NCBI GenBank assembly: GCA_031472005.1
Contig: PZJY01000005.1
Span: 186,001-250,000 of the forward strand
Direction: 5' to 3'
Length of the DNA stretch: 64,000 bases
Source of the DNA: Tetracladium setigerum
Taxonomy: Eukaryota; Ascomycota; Leotiomycetes; Helotiales
Shown: positions 44,680-57,402 of the stretch, piece after piece
Numbering within the stretch: position 1 is the first letter of the stretch
Layout: every line of letters starts with the position of its first letter
Translations under genes and position numbers: made by a program
Notes under the pieces: model-generated
What the model was told of the DNA's origin: nothing
Databases searched by the model: none
What the model saw: the letters and a program-made list of their open reading frames with translations, nothing else

Positions 44680-47600
44680 CTTGCTGGATTCGTTCTCGGA
44701 TTCGGAATGGGGCATGGAGTTTCAGCTGGAGGTGGTTATTGTGGTCAGCTATTGGTCAATGGGAGTTGGCTAGCATGGTGGTTTGAGCTGCTGGCAGCTG
44801 GCGGTGCGGTGCCTTGCAGATAAGAAGCAACTTACTGAATGTCTCGAGTGTCGAGGGGCTTACGATTTTATGTAGACGGTGTTGTTGTTTTGTTGTGTTT
44901 ATTGTTGGAGACGAAGATCTGGATTCCGAAGCGGAGAGAGTTGGAAATGTGGGAGAGTAGTGTGTGTGGTTGTGGAATGTGGGTGGAGGAGGAGAGTGTG
45001 GGAGAGGCTGAGACGGTGGAAGAGTAGTGTGGTGTGGTGTGGTGTGGTATAGAGTAAAAAAGTTGATTTGATGGTGTGTAGTACAATCAAAGGGAGAAAA
45101 AGTTCGCGGACTTGGGTGGTGACGGGTCTTTATGAAGTGGAAGGAAAGTAAGGAGGAGGGTGGGTGGGTAGGAACGAGGGACGGGAAAGACGAGAATGAA
45201 TGTGAAAGCTCCTGCTACCACTACCACCTTACCTGCCGCGCCACAGCTTGGCCTTTGATTGCCATCCCCCCGACCTACCAAGCTACCGACAGGCCCTGCT
45301 TGCGCTTATTATAAATATGCTTCTTGCCCAAAGCTGTCATTGTCGCATACTTTTTTTTGGGGCAAGAAAGAGTGAAAGAGTTGCGTTTTTTCTTGCATGT
45401 GCTTGTGCTTGTCCCTTTCCCTTAGCTCATGACATAATGGGCACATAGGGAGATGACGGGGGCAGCAGCAGCAAATGGGAGCAGAGAAGGAGATGAAAAG
45501 CACGTGTGTGGTGTGATTTATGATTGATTGGTGATGGATGGCACAGCAGCGAGGGAGGAAGTTGAAGCAAATCTGCGATACGGATAAGGATGTGAGATGA
45601 GTGAGGGTGGGTGGGTGGTTGATGCTGATGCGTTTTAGCATGTGAAAAGGGCGGGCTCCATTATTATTTAACTAATTTCCTTGCCGCGTTCGTCATAGGC
45701 GAGGCCTATTTTCAACCTCCATCGTCCATCGTCCTCACTCCTCTCAACACTTTATTTAGCCATGTCGCCGCATTATCATTATCATTATCATCATCATCAT
45801 TTCACTCCGTTCTTTCTCCTTCTCTCCTTCTCTCCGTCTTTTGACTCTTGACTCTTCTCTCTCTGATGCGCGCGCGCGTGTGTGTGTTGAGATGCAGCAC
45901 GCACTCTGTACTTGCTTTGTAACTTTCTTTAGTTTTCTTATTTCGCAGATACCTCGTCACTCATTTTTCTTTCGGCCCTGTCCTGTCCTGCACGGCCGTT
46001 GTCCTCGTGGCATCGCACCATTAATATTGACCATTCAGCCAACGGCACTATTAAGCTTTGCGACCAACTTCACTTCAATAGCAGCAACAGCAGTACAGTA
46101 GCAGTACAGTAGTAGCAGCAGTAGCACAAGAAGAGGAGCGAGAACAAGGAATAATACCTCAATCTCCATCATCCCATCATTCATCCATCTCATCTCGCGC
46201 TGAATGTTGATACATCCCGATGCACAATTACGCAATCTTCGACCTTCTTTCCACAACATCAACAACTTAGCTGATAACAACTTGTCTACCTTCCTCTCTG
46301 TACCTAACCTAGTTACCACACACAGTTCTTTATCGTACAATAATACCTAATCGTGTACGAGTATACATCCAGTAAGATCTTACAGGGGAAGACGGAGGGA
46401 ACACGGCTATCTATCCCCCTTCCCTTCCCCTGGTCGAAGCCGACGAAGCCGCAAACCGCAAACCGCAAAAACAAGACAAGCCCAGAATTGAGGCCGGGCG
46501 GCCTGCAAAATAGATTGCCGCCATTCGATGTAGATCATGCACGCACGCACCCACCGCAACCCAACCCACTTTTCACTAGCCACACTTCACATGTGAATTT
46601 TTTTGCAGCATCTGCTCTTCCTCGTTTCACATTCCTCTGCTCTCCCACAGAATACTACTGTACGAACTACGCTCCCTAGCTTTTATCATCTCATTATTAT
46701 CATTATCATCATTATTCTCCGGGACTTGAGTTTCCTGCCTCTTGCGTACGCTTCTTCGCCACCCACCAATTATTCCTTACCCTCTCTCCAAGCGAGTCTC
46801 ATGATTTCCAGCTCAGATAATATTTGTTGAGCTTTCGTCACCCATCAACATCACATCACACCATAGACCGGTTCCTCTATATCTACCAAAGCAAATTTCC
46901 TCATCCTCCTCTTTTCATCATCCTCCTCTACTGCCATCTGATATTCCTGCACTACCCTTACCTACTTAATACCAACACCAACCAACAAGCGGCTCGGAAC
47001 GGGTTGGGTTACATTGATTGTATCCTCCTCCTACATATCACGATATCTTCCTCGCACCACGAAAAGGAAAATGGATCCATATCCATATCTCAGCTCCGAT
47101 CAACCAAGCAATACAAAGAGAAAGTGGACCCCCAATCACGAGATAAAATATCGAAAGAGCCTTTTTAGAATTACTCTTTTCAAACAATTAACAGCTGCTT
47201 TTTTGCCTTCTGTTTGTTTTCTCTTCCTCTTCCTCGGTTATTCTTCTTCGTCGTTCTTTTGTACGTACCAAGGTACCGACCTCGTGTTTTTTTCGCCTCT
47301 TTTCATCAGCTTGCCAATTATCACAAGCTTTCATTTATCAATTCGACATTCGATCATCCACCCATGTTTCTCTTTTTTTTTCGGTTTCGCTTTCTTCTTT
47401 TGGAAAAACGATTTCGCCTTCCTGACTCCTGTGTCCATAATTACACTGTTTTTTTCTATTCTTGCAAGATCCTTTCTTTTCACGCACTTTATTGTACTTC
47501 CTCACATCACAAATGATTTTCGCATCTCGTTCCATCCATCCCACCCTTCGCAACTTCGTATACAACCAACCATTTACCTTACATACAAGGAGTTACCTTA

Positions 47601-48662
47601 ACGGCGGTCAGCCAGTAACTTACCTGTACCAAGTGTGGCGCAAACCTCGCGAAAGAGGGAAAAAAAAAAGAGATGTGCACAGTACTTGCATGTAATCAAC
47701 TCTCATCCAATCATCCATTCCATTTCCTTACTGTACGGTGCCAACAGCCCAACTTCTCACTCATCCGTATGCACCAGCTCGGGATCCCGAGTTCGGCTTC
47801 TTCTTCGCAAGGTCCACGTTCATCCCACTTCCCACTTCCCCGACGGTGTGGTATAGAATAATAATACATTTGTAGAGAGAAAAGCCATACACCGACCGGG
47901 TCTTTTGCTGAACGATGAGCGATATCTGGATAAGTTGCAGTTTTTCTATATTATCCAAATTTATCCCATCTAATAATGAAAATCTCCAATCAGTCGGACT
48001 CGGATGAAATCTTCCTTGGCTTCCCAAGACTTTCGGAGCAACACAACGGCCATAAATATTCATTAATATTCGTGCGGGTTAGTTAAATCACAAAAAGGTC
48101 ACAAAGAATCACTTGCTACCTACTCCGTACAAAATATATTGGCTTCGTAGAGTTTTGTTATACAATGTCCCGACCTAGGTTTATGCTAATTTTTGATTGT
48201 GTGTCCTTGTTGATGGTTACCTATGTGCTTGAGATATGTTGCTTTTCCACTTTCTCGACAAAAGAGAAATATATCCAGGAGGTTGGTATCACGTGTTTGG
48301 CACGTGCTCGACATGGCCTTGCACTCACGCGCTCCTTCTACACCGTCCTAACTTTCTACAAAATCACTTTTAAGTGACCAGTCAAGACAAACTTACCAAA
48401 CCCTATCGCCTCTACACTGCACAACATCCAACCAGATAGTTTCGTTGGGAGTATATCTTCCACCAGCCTAACCGGCGTTGGGAGGAACCTTGCATCAAAC
48501 TGCGGCGACACACCTGATACTCTCCAACATCATCCTTCTCGAATCAACCGCAACAGTCAAAACTGGACTTAGCGGACCGAAGTTGTAAGTATTGTGAGCA
48601 GTCTCTTCCTTTTCTTAGATCGGAGCGGAGAAAACTGATATTCAAGCAGGCAGCTTCCCAAG
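44680..48662. promoter_or_regulatory. Very long divergent intergenic region (4.0 kb)
   Basis: Between perilipin (start 44679, minus) and the second BTB gene (start 48663, plus). Includes GT/GTGG repeats at 45010-45050, ATTATC/CATCAT repeats near 45775-45800, a GCGCGCGTGTGTGT tract near 45870-45890 and long pyrimidine-rich stretches at 46390-47550. No conserved frame. Such long leaders are known for some regulated fungal genes, but the function here is unproven. Confidence 0.4.
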
Positions 48663-49481
48663 ATGTCGAGCTCCAAGGACGAGAATGAGGCACTTAGCCC
48701 TCCTAGTGTGTGGTAAGTCTTTCCCATTCCAATATCTGCACCAAACTATCAGTTTCAAAACGCGATTCCCTTGCGCAAAGAAGGTTCGTTAACATCAGCT
48801 AGCACTCCTCAACCCATTGTCACGGTCTTCATATCGGCCAACGGATCAAGCTCTTTTACTACCTCTTCCAATAATCACGACAACTCTGACGCCATCGAGT
48901 CAGCTGATCAAACGTTTCTAATACATAAGGAGCTCCTTTGCTTTCACTCCCCATTTTTCAGGGCAGCTTTCAATAGTCAATTCAAAGAAGGCGACAGCCA
49001 ATCCATACGTCTCGAAGATGTGAACCCAGTGACATTCGGCCTCCTCGTTCATTGGGTCTACTACCAACGTTTCGACATACCGACCATACCGAAGGAGGGA
49101 GGGAAAAAACCCGCAGATTACGAGAAGCTAGCAGAATTGTGGATACTAGCCCAGCGAACCCTGATGCCGGCTCTTCAAAACCATGTCGTTGATGTTATCT
49201 TCGACACCATTTCCATATCTCTCATGTGGAGCGGCAGCAACTTCTGTCGTCTGATTGAACTTGCTGCTGGAAATGACCCGACGAGTCAACTCTCGCAGCT
49301 TGCGATCAATGCAATGGTCTATCACATCTCTCGGTTTTTTGATGAGCACGTGGAGTCGGCGGCTTCGAGTCTTGCACTACCGATTATGAAGGGATTGAGG
49401 TTGAATAACATAGAGAGGAAAAGTTGGAGTGAAGGGATGGGCACGAGGAGTAGCTATCACGTTCAGCGTCTTTCGCGTTGA
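48663..49481 (+). CDS. BTB/POZ-domain protein, short fungal type (frame break at the splice donor)
   Basis: Exon 1 48663-48712 (MSSSKDENEALSPPSVW) and exon 2 48753-49481 give about 259 aa after adding one base at the donor (GTGTGGTAAGT, 48708-48718). The BTB part is PIVTVFISANGSSSFTTSSN, then TFLIHKELLCFHSPFFRAAF, NSQFKEGDSQSIRLEDVNPV and TFGLLVHWVYYQRFDIPTIP, which is the textbook fold with the hydrophobic strand and HKELLxxxSPFFRAAF helix. It is followed by KLAELWILAQRTLMPALQNH and a helical tail ending in SYHVQRLSR. Many such proteins are expanded in Leotiomycetes. The ubiquitin-ligase adaptor role is an inference from the domain only. Confidence 0.75.
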
Positions 49482-52400
49482 TGAGGAGGAGTGAGCCGAG
49501 CTGAAGCACAGACGAAGAGGCGACTGTTGCTAACGCGACTTTTCTTATTTTTTACTGACAAGTAGGTCCTCTTAGCGAGAGATTAAATAAATAATAAAAA
49601 TTGATTTGTAATAAAGCAATAACTTCAAAGCTTGGATAACATCTCGTGATATTCTATCGCTTGTAATACTCAGCGATTTTCAAAATAGTGTTTATAGCGT
49701 TTTCAAACACACCATTCTCTTCAAGGAGTTCAAGTCGTTTATCCCGTTCCCTCTCCCATTTTAAAGTTCAAGACATATCCCCCCCATTCTTTCGGCACCT
49801 TCTTTCCCCCTATACTTTCGGCACCTCTCCCTAAGTTCAAGACATTCCTTTTTCACAAATCTTTCTTTCCACGAATCCACCAACGCCACACTCTCGGAAA
49901 GCACAATACTGTTTCACACTGTTATCTCGGACTCTTGTATATTTCTCAACCCCTTCCTTCCTCTGGTACTCTCCCATGCTCCCAGTCCCTGCTTCCTCTG
50001 CCCTTTCTCCGCCTTTCCACGTCCCAAATAAGATAATTTTCAATTTCAATACCATAAAAGTTTGAAACAATCAAAAAATAAAAAAAAACAAAATTCTCAA
50101 TCATCTTCAAACAAGACATAGTTCTCACCCTAAAGAGTTGTGGGGGATCGATGGATGGGAGATCGAAGATCCGGATCTTTTCTATTCTTAGATCCGGGGA
50201 ATGGCGCGATCACACTAATATTGGATGGGTTTTAAGTGTTTGTGTTTGTATTTGTGTGGGGGTTTGGTTGAGACGTAGGAGAGAAAGCTTAAATAAAAGG
50301 TTATTCAAAGTGCAAAGAAGGGATTTGTCTTGCTTTAATTCTTTACTGTACCCCACGTTCTTTCTTCGGGGTCGTGGGGGGTGTGGGAGGGTTTGGGTTT
50401 GGGTTTTGGATTTGAGGGATGGGGTTTGGATTTGGGATTTGGGGGTTCATTTACTGTACTGTAATGTTAAGAAGAGAAAGAAAGGAAGTGGGCTGGGATG
50501 GAGAAGGGACTAGACTGGATTGAAGAGCACCTTTGGTGGGTCGGAGACACGCGCACAGATATATATAGTTTTAGATGTTGAAGCATGTATGAATAGGAAG
50601 ATCTCTCGTAAAAAAAAAAGAAGAGACAAACTTCGAGGACTTGCTCATGAAAATATAATTATTGACATCTATAATCTCTATACCATCGAGTACAACAGCA
50701 GTCTTTACAAAGAAAAGCATAGGACGAAAAGGAACCATTTTTCGAAAGAGACGAGATAGGATCCTCCGCTTCCTCTATTTATTTCCCAGTTGTCGATATT
50801 CTTGCATCATAGCCGATAAACCCATTCCAAGTGTCCCAGGTTCATAGCATCCATCAAAATTGTTGAAAGGTGCCCTATCTTAAGGTATTATGAACTAAAT
50901 CTCCTATTATTGTGTTCCGTACGAGGTTAGTAAGCTTGCTGCGCTTTCCCAGGCACTAACAACTTTCAACTCACCTCGGTTGGGTCGGCTCGCATGAGCA
51001 GGCCTCAGCATCTTGAGCAAGATTTACTATATTATCACGCATTTTAACTTCTCGCTTTTTGGCCGATCACACTTAATCTGTTCTCCATTCTCTTACATTG
51101 ATTTTGTTAAGTTGTAGCGACAATGCTCAAGGAGTCAAAGCAAGTTCGTAAGGAACCCAAAGTGGACACTTTCTGGGAACATACCCAGTGTTTTGCTTGC
51201 AGTATAACTTGGTCCAACGTGAACGCCCATGAGGAGAGTACTACTCTGGCTGGTTACAATTGTGATTAATCAATTCCTTACAAGGCACATGAAATCTGTT
51301 TGGGCACACTCGGATAGGAGGCAATGCATAGACACTTGGTTTCCCATCAACCTAATGTGTTTGACACGTCCAAATCCCATTGTTGTCCCAAAACTCGTAA
51401 GTAACTTTGAATCCTGAGATTTCTATGATACCGATACCAGCTCTTGTTACGTGGTTGAAGTGGGGTAAGTTTAGCAAACTGCCTATGGTTTGGATTGAAG
51501 TAGAGCCTCCCCTTAAGTGATTAAAACCTTTAGGGGGGAAGAGCTACATTTATGCAGGCAGCAAGAAGTAGAACCACTTCATTTCAATGCTCTACATGAA
51601 ATGGTAGGGAAGGGAAGGGAAAACAAAACAAAAAGGCTGAAGATGCAGGAGCGAGATTCGCTGGGAAACGGAGCGAATTCCTATTGTTCCAATCAATGGT
51701 CATTCCTAAATGGTAGCAACGGCGCTGTCAAAATGAGTGAAGAGAATCAGTATACTCAATTTTCGATGAGGATCCAACTCAGTGAGAACCCTTCATTATG
51801 TACAGCATCAAGGAGGCTGCTTACAGTTACATCTTGAGCTTACCACGTACATATGAGGCTAAAACAGCACACCCAATCAAAAATCCAGCAGGCGCAGATA
51901 CGAAATACCACCTAATATTTGGATCCCATGATCTCCGTACAACCGGCGACATGCTATCCATATTCTGCATATGAGAGGCACAGAATTACAAATGACCTCT
52001 CATAATTTGTTCTTCACCCGAGAAATAAACAATATATATAAATCTAGATGTAAGGGGTTGGACAAGCAAAGCTTCAGTTAAATACAGCAAATATACTTCT
52101 TGATTAACCACGGACAAACCGGGCCTAAAAGCACTTGATGGATCTTCCCTAGGGTCTGAGGCTTAGTATCAATTAATATATGTGGGCAGCAAGTATGATT
52201 TACCCTTCATTTATCCACATGCTACTCAGAGACTTTATGCCAATAAAGCCTTCCCAGATCGCAGTGCTATATAGAAAGAGAATTATCCGCGAATATATAT
52301 ATTTGATGGTCTCCTGATACCTTACTCGGTAGGAATGGTTACATTCTCGGCTGAGGAACATTTATTTGCCTGATTGATATTTTTCGGGGGCGGGAATCTG

Positions 52401-52499
52401 AGAGCTGAAAATATGGGCTACTTAAAGCCAAGGAAGATCCCTGAGTTTCTTTGTTGATAAGATATTCATTCTCGATCATTTCGTCGTCGTTGTTCATTT
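49482..52499. other. Gene-free region (3.0 kb)
   Basis: Between the second BTB gene and the CBM1 gene. A small frame at 51123-51269 (48 aa with a CFAC motif) and one at 51517-51837 have no supporting features and are not called. The region is AT-rich (50560-52480). Confidence 0.4.
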
Positions 52500-53958
52500 A
52501 TGTCATACATTATGAGGTCCAATATCAACATGATTTTGGTTTCGCTGGCCATTGGCCGTGTTGTTGCTGACACTACTCTGGTTCCTGCATATGCGCAGTG
52601 TAAGATACCATTCTGGTATGACCTTTTAGAAGTTGAATGAATGCTAAGGAATTACAGGTGGAGGTATCAGTTGGGTATACGGATTTGAGTGCGAGGAAGG
52701 GTATTCTTGCATCCCAGGTATGGTTTCTCCCCAAGTTTCCGATTGGGATTCTATTGTGCTGCAGTTGAGTGCTTGGATTAAGGATCTGAACTCACCAAGT
52801 GTCACTTCTTTCAAACCATCTATGAACCACGAGCCTTGCCTCAAAACTGACGTCTTGATTTTCAAGGTGCAAACACTGCAACTCCAGACTACCTCTGCCA
52901 ACCAATCGGAGGTCCCTACAAATATCCCGCCTTGAATTGGGCTAAATGTAAGCAATAAACTCAATTATTCTTGAATTCGGGGAAAGTAGCTAATTTAATC
53001 AGGCGGGGGTCAAGGCTTCACTGGACCTACGGTCTGCACAACAGGATGGCGTACGTTCGAATCTGAGAATCCTTCCAATATCTTGTAGTGCTATCATAGC
53101 GACTAGAGAATATTGCTGGTGTTTGAGGAAGCGTATTGTTCCAGAATCGCTAACCCGACTTCTTTGCAGATTGCCAATTTCAGAATGTTTACAATTCCCA
53201 ATGTCTAAAAGATGTAAGTGTAATTTTGGGTACTTTTAATCTCAATTCAGTTCAGTCAGTAGAGCTGCACTTGATTTTACCACATCAACACACTCCCTCG
53301 CTTGAAAACCATCGAGAACCTTCTAACATTATCTAGGATACATTCGTGATCCCACCAAGACCCGTCGACTACCCTTGGCCCACATTCAAGGCTCCTGGTG
53401 ATAAATGTAAGGATGTTTGACCCCAAACCCACGTCCTCCCTATTTACTTACAATTTCAATAGGTGGCGATGACAAAGTTGGCCCGCCATTTGACCCTTGC
53501 ACGCCTGGATTTAGCTGTAAATTTTCCGGGTTATGGACCTGGTGGGTATGTCTCGCAGACGACAAACCAACCTCGTCATCAACTGCCGCTACGACAAAAG
53601 CCACCACGACTTCTGTCTACTATCCCTCAACGACAACTATCAAGACGACGACAGTCGTACCAACTACGACAACAAAAGTTACCACTACTGCCAAGACGAC
53701 CACACCAGCGATCGAATACCCACCAACCACTACCAAAACTACTACTAAAACCACTACTACTACAACCCCTGAGGCATCCTTATGGGGACAGGTAAGCATT
53801 AGTTCTTGCTAATACCATGTACGGTGGCTCTGAAATGTGATCACTGACTTTAATTCATCTAGTGTGGCGGGATTGGTTGGACTGGACCTGTTGTTTGCAA
53901 GGCTCCAGCAGTCTGTGTAGTTGCAAATGCATGGCACTCGCAGTGTTTACCAGCATAA
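52500..53958 (+). CDS. Secreted protein with four CBM1-like (fungal cellulose-binding) modules, eight exons
   Basis: Exons 52500-52599, 52658-52717, 52867-52947, 53003-53050, 53171-53214, 53337-53406, 53463-53791 and 53863-53958 give 275 aa with no frame break. The N-terminus is a signal peptide (MILVSLAIGRVVA from the third Met; MSYIMRSNI may be the real start). Modules: (1) QCGGISWVYGFECEEGYSCI; (2) KCGGQGFTGPTVCTTGWHC with QNVYNSQCL; (3) KCGDDKVGPPFDPCTPGFSC, degenerate; (4) QCGGIGWTGPVVCKAPAVC with ANAWHSQCL. Before module 4 lies a Thr-rich linker of about 70 residues (TTTKATTTS-type), likely O-mannosylated. CBM1 binds crystalline cellulose through aromatic residues, yet no catalytic domain is present, so this may be a carbohydrate-binding wall or effector-like protein. 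Introns 1, 3 and 6 split the first Cys codon of modules 1-3 (T|GY). Confidence 0.85.
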
Positions 53959-55027
53959 GAAGATAAATCGTTGTCAATGAGTAGAGGCTGTAAGAGAGGG
54001 GTCCTGAGGAGAAATTGGGCCGTTATTACTTGTTAAGTATTACAGCCCGCTATTTCTTGCTGCTTTGTTGGGTCTGTTCTTGGCAATTGGTGGTATGGTT
54101 TCTGGTGCAAATATCTGGGGGTACGCACGATATGATTTCAAGCTACAGTTTGAGTAGATAGGTCATATATCATTACGCCCACTTGAGCGTGAATACTGAG
54201 TGTGAATTGCGAGTCGAAGTGGCATTTCAAAGTGGGATCTACCCAAAGATTGGGATCCTATCCTTTGTAAACATGTTGAGGTACATTCCTTTCGTGGAGT
54301 GTTTCTTGGAGCTGTTCGAGTTTGTCTAAGCTGTTGATCAACATCCGTGCTCCTTCTGTGGTGTCTCGTAGATATCTCTTCTCCTATTCCCTTAAAGTCA
54401 TGCAACCGAAGAAATGGAGTATCTGATCTCTAACATTGTCACTTTATTTATATCTTAGTAAATAGCTGCTCTTAGGGTGTCTTCAGTAAATGCTCTACCA
54501 AATCATGCTTGCTCTGACTATGATGGGAAGGCAATCAACTGGACGAAGAATTAGAGTTGCTCAGCTAGGAGAGTTTAAAGTTCAGACCTTGAGGTGTTTG
54601 TTAGCCAACAACTTTTCTCTTCTGAGAGTGCCTCACAAAGAATGGTCACACTCTCGCCGAGATAATACCATATTATCTAGATTAGTGTGCTTTCTTACTC
54701 AGACTCGACTCAGGCTCTACTCAAGCTCTACTCAGGCTCTACTCAAGCATGCTCATCTTGAGCTCCGGTTAAAGCAGCAGTTGCTCAGGTTTGAGGACTA
54801 GAACGAAAGCAGCCAAAGGGCAAATTAATCCTGAACTAATGGGTATTCCTTCCATCCATTCCTCCCTCCTTCCCTCCCTCAGCTTTCCAAAATGCCCCTC
54901 CTCACTATAAACAAATAGGAAACCCTCAGGTCAAGAAGGCCTCCTAAACCATAACGCCATTTTACCTATCCATCCCTTCATACACTCATTATTACCCACT
55001 CCTCCCACCCCTCCAAAGCTCGGAAAC
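53959..55027. other. Intergenic, no supportable gene
   Basis: Convergent 3' region between the CBM1 gene and the Zn2Cys6 gene. Contains repeats of the type CTCAAGCTCTACTCAGGCTC near 54700-54760. No conserved frame. Confidence 0.45.
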
Positions 55028-57402
55028 TCAAAGCCAATCCTCGGCCGTCCCAGCCGCACTCCCCTTCTCCAAAATATCCGCCAAAACATGACCCTGTTTA
55101 ATCCCCAGCCCATCCCCACATCCCTCAAATTCCGCACCACAAAAGTCCTCACCTCATCCGTAGCAACGTCCATCACGCCCGCGAACCAAAGGGGCCAGAG
55201 AAGGAAGTTACCGCCGTAGGTGCGGCCGAATGTTGAACCTTCTTTGGAGAAGATTTTTCGGGGTGTGGTTGCTGATGAGGGGTTGAAGGTAGAGGTGGTT
55301 GTGGTGGTGGTATTAGAAGAGGAGGAGGTGGTGGTGTTCGTTGAGCTAGGTGCTGTTTGCGGAAGAGAAAGGAGAGTTTCGAGTTCCGACGTCATGATAC
55401 TATCGATTTCAGCTGTTGTCGGCTCGATAACTGCGCTCTGCGCAACTGGCGAACGAGATTTCGGATCGGACTCAGACGCGGAGATCATTCGTAGTTGAAG
55501 TGCGACGTGATCCGCAACAGTTGATGATTCGGGACTCTTTTCTCTTATTTGCTCACTGGAGTTTGGTGAGGTTTGAGGTTGTGATGTGGTCGCGGTGTGG
55601 ACAGTTGAAGAGGGAGGAGGCATGGAAAAGAGATGTTGAGGGACGGATGATAAGATGTCGATTTGAAGCTCGTAGAGAGTGTCGGTTGCGAGTTGGAATT
55701 GGGCTGTGTGGATGGCGTAGGGAAAGATAGGGGGTTTGGCGGCGAAGCCTTTGAGGAGGACGTCGCGGATCATTTCGTTGAGAATTATGCGGACGGTTCG
55801 GAGGGCGTTCCACTGGTGATTGTTAATTGAGTGATTGATTTTCTCGGGTGTGAAGTGATTTAGAGGGGTTTGGTTGCTGGAGACGGCGTGGTGTCGTGAT
55901 GGGAATCGGGGGAAGAGGGCAACTTACAAGTTGAGCCATCCAACAATCCGAGTAAATGTGATAACGTCCATTGTAAACATAGGAAGATTCTATATCAGTA
56001 TAGACAATCTCATACCTCCACCCAGGTGGGGGATCATCGCTCAAGGCCAGAAGAACGCAATCCAATTTCACGGCTTCGTCCATGATCTGATGCGGGTCCG
56101 TCACAGTTCCTGTCGCTATATTTGCGCGAAGCTGAGTGACCCTATCAGAAGACAATTAGCAGTTTCTTTCATCGGCTTCGGTGGGAAAAAAATCAGGGAT
56201 GGGAAGGAGTCGACAGGTCTTGGCATTCTTCTGATAACTCCCTCAGAAGCTCTGTCTCACCCACGAGAAGTTGCAACGGAGATGGAATCTTAAACATACT
56301 TCATCATAACTCTTTGAACAACCAGGGCTGGATCAGGATTGGTTATCAAATCGACAGCTTCTTCTGTAAATTTGAAGATGTCTGGTGGAAGTGCTGTCCC
56401 ACGGGCCATGCAGATGATGACCATATTTGAGGTCCTATTTACACAGAAAGTCAGTAAACTTTGATCAATTGAGGAATGATATGCGACTACTTGGTTTGGA
56501 TTTCAAGAGAAGATATAACTGTAAAGAATTGTCTGAATAACCTACACCTGGAACAACATTCGACGTCCAGCAACAGTTTGAATTTGATCCTTCCCACGGA
56601 GAGAAATGACAGCAGCGGCGCCAGCGATATGTTGGGACCAATCCTTAAGAGAACGCTGTTGACCACCCGTAATCGTTTCAAAGATGCCGAGCACGAGAAT
56701 GGAAATCAGGGTGGTATCCTTCTTGGCAGTTTCCGGATTCCTGAGGGCTTTGTTGGTATGCTGGATAGCCTGCATGTATTGATATCGGGCTTTATGCATG
56801 AGAGATGAAGACTGAGCACCATATGCGTAACTCGCAAATCCCACGGCCCGCATGCTGGAAATGAGACCTTGATCCATATAGTGATCCCGATAGATATCGC
56901 CTAGATAGTCGAAGCGGCCTGGCCCGGCCCCCTCTTCTTGTCCCCGGAAGACAAAGTTGCTGACGAAGTATCCAGTTGCAATATCCTCGAGGTGAAACGA
57001 AACAGCAAGGTCTCTCGGATGGTAACGCTGCACCATAGGGTACTGCTTCTGCAGAGAATCTGGTCTGACTGTCTCAATCTCCTCGACCTCCACCTCGGAA
57101 AAGGTGGTGGTGGTGGCTGCTGCTGTCTCAATCTGGGGTTTGACCACCCGCCTCGATGCACTCGGGACTGGGAGAGGGTTGGTCAAATCTCTCTTGGCTT
57201 TATTCTTTGCCTCTTTCGCCTTAGCCTTACGAACGACCTTTTCGCTTTCGTTGTGGAATATCACGTCTCCGAGCTGGCGGTATCCAGGGCATTCCCGCTT
57301 GGCTTTCTTGCACTGCGTACATCCTTCTGGAAGCTTGTCACACCTGCTCTTCCTCTCTCGACACGCATAACAACCACCAGAGGGACGCCCACAATACACC
57401 AT
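55028..57402 (-). CDS. Zn2Cys6 transcription factor (one frame break)
   Basis: Exons 56546-57402, 56300-56434, 55928-56141 and 55028-55812 give about 663 aa after adding one base. The start MVYCGRPSGGCYACRERKSR matches the usual start of this class; an ATG six codons upstream (57420) is also possible. The binuclear zinc cluster is CYACRERKSRCDKLPEGCTQ with CKKAKRECPGY, six Cys with the spacing C-x2-C-x6-C-x5-C-x2-C-x6-C. The middle homology region reads ARYQYMQAIQHTNKALRNPE, ISILVLGIFETITGGQQRSL and KDWSQHIAGAAAVISLRG (Fungal_trans_2 type). It ends in IKQGHVLADILEKGSAAGTA and EDWL. The frame breaks at the C4 run 55103-55106. It is divergent to an MFS transporter gene 1.2 kb away, so it is a candidate regulator of it. 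Confidence 0.85.

Noticed and set aside
47014..47601. 195-aa Phe/Ser-rich frame upstream of the second BTB gene
   Set aside because: Pyrimidine-rich leader DNA encodes such hydrophobic low-complexity peptides by composition; no domain or conserved pattern.
51123..51269. 48-aa frame with CFAC motif (plus)
   Set aside because: Short, no signal peptide and isolated in AT-rich DNA; likely chance.
51517..51837. 106-aa frame (plus)
   Set aside because: No recognisable features or context; composition like the surrounding non-coding DNA.
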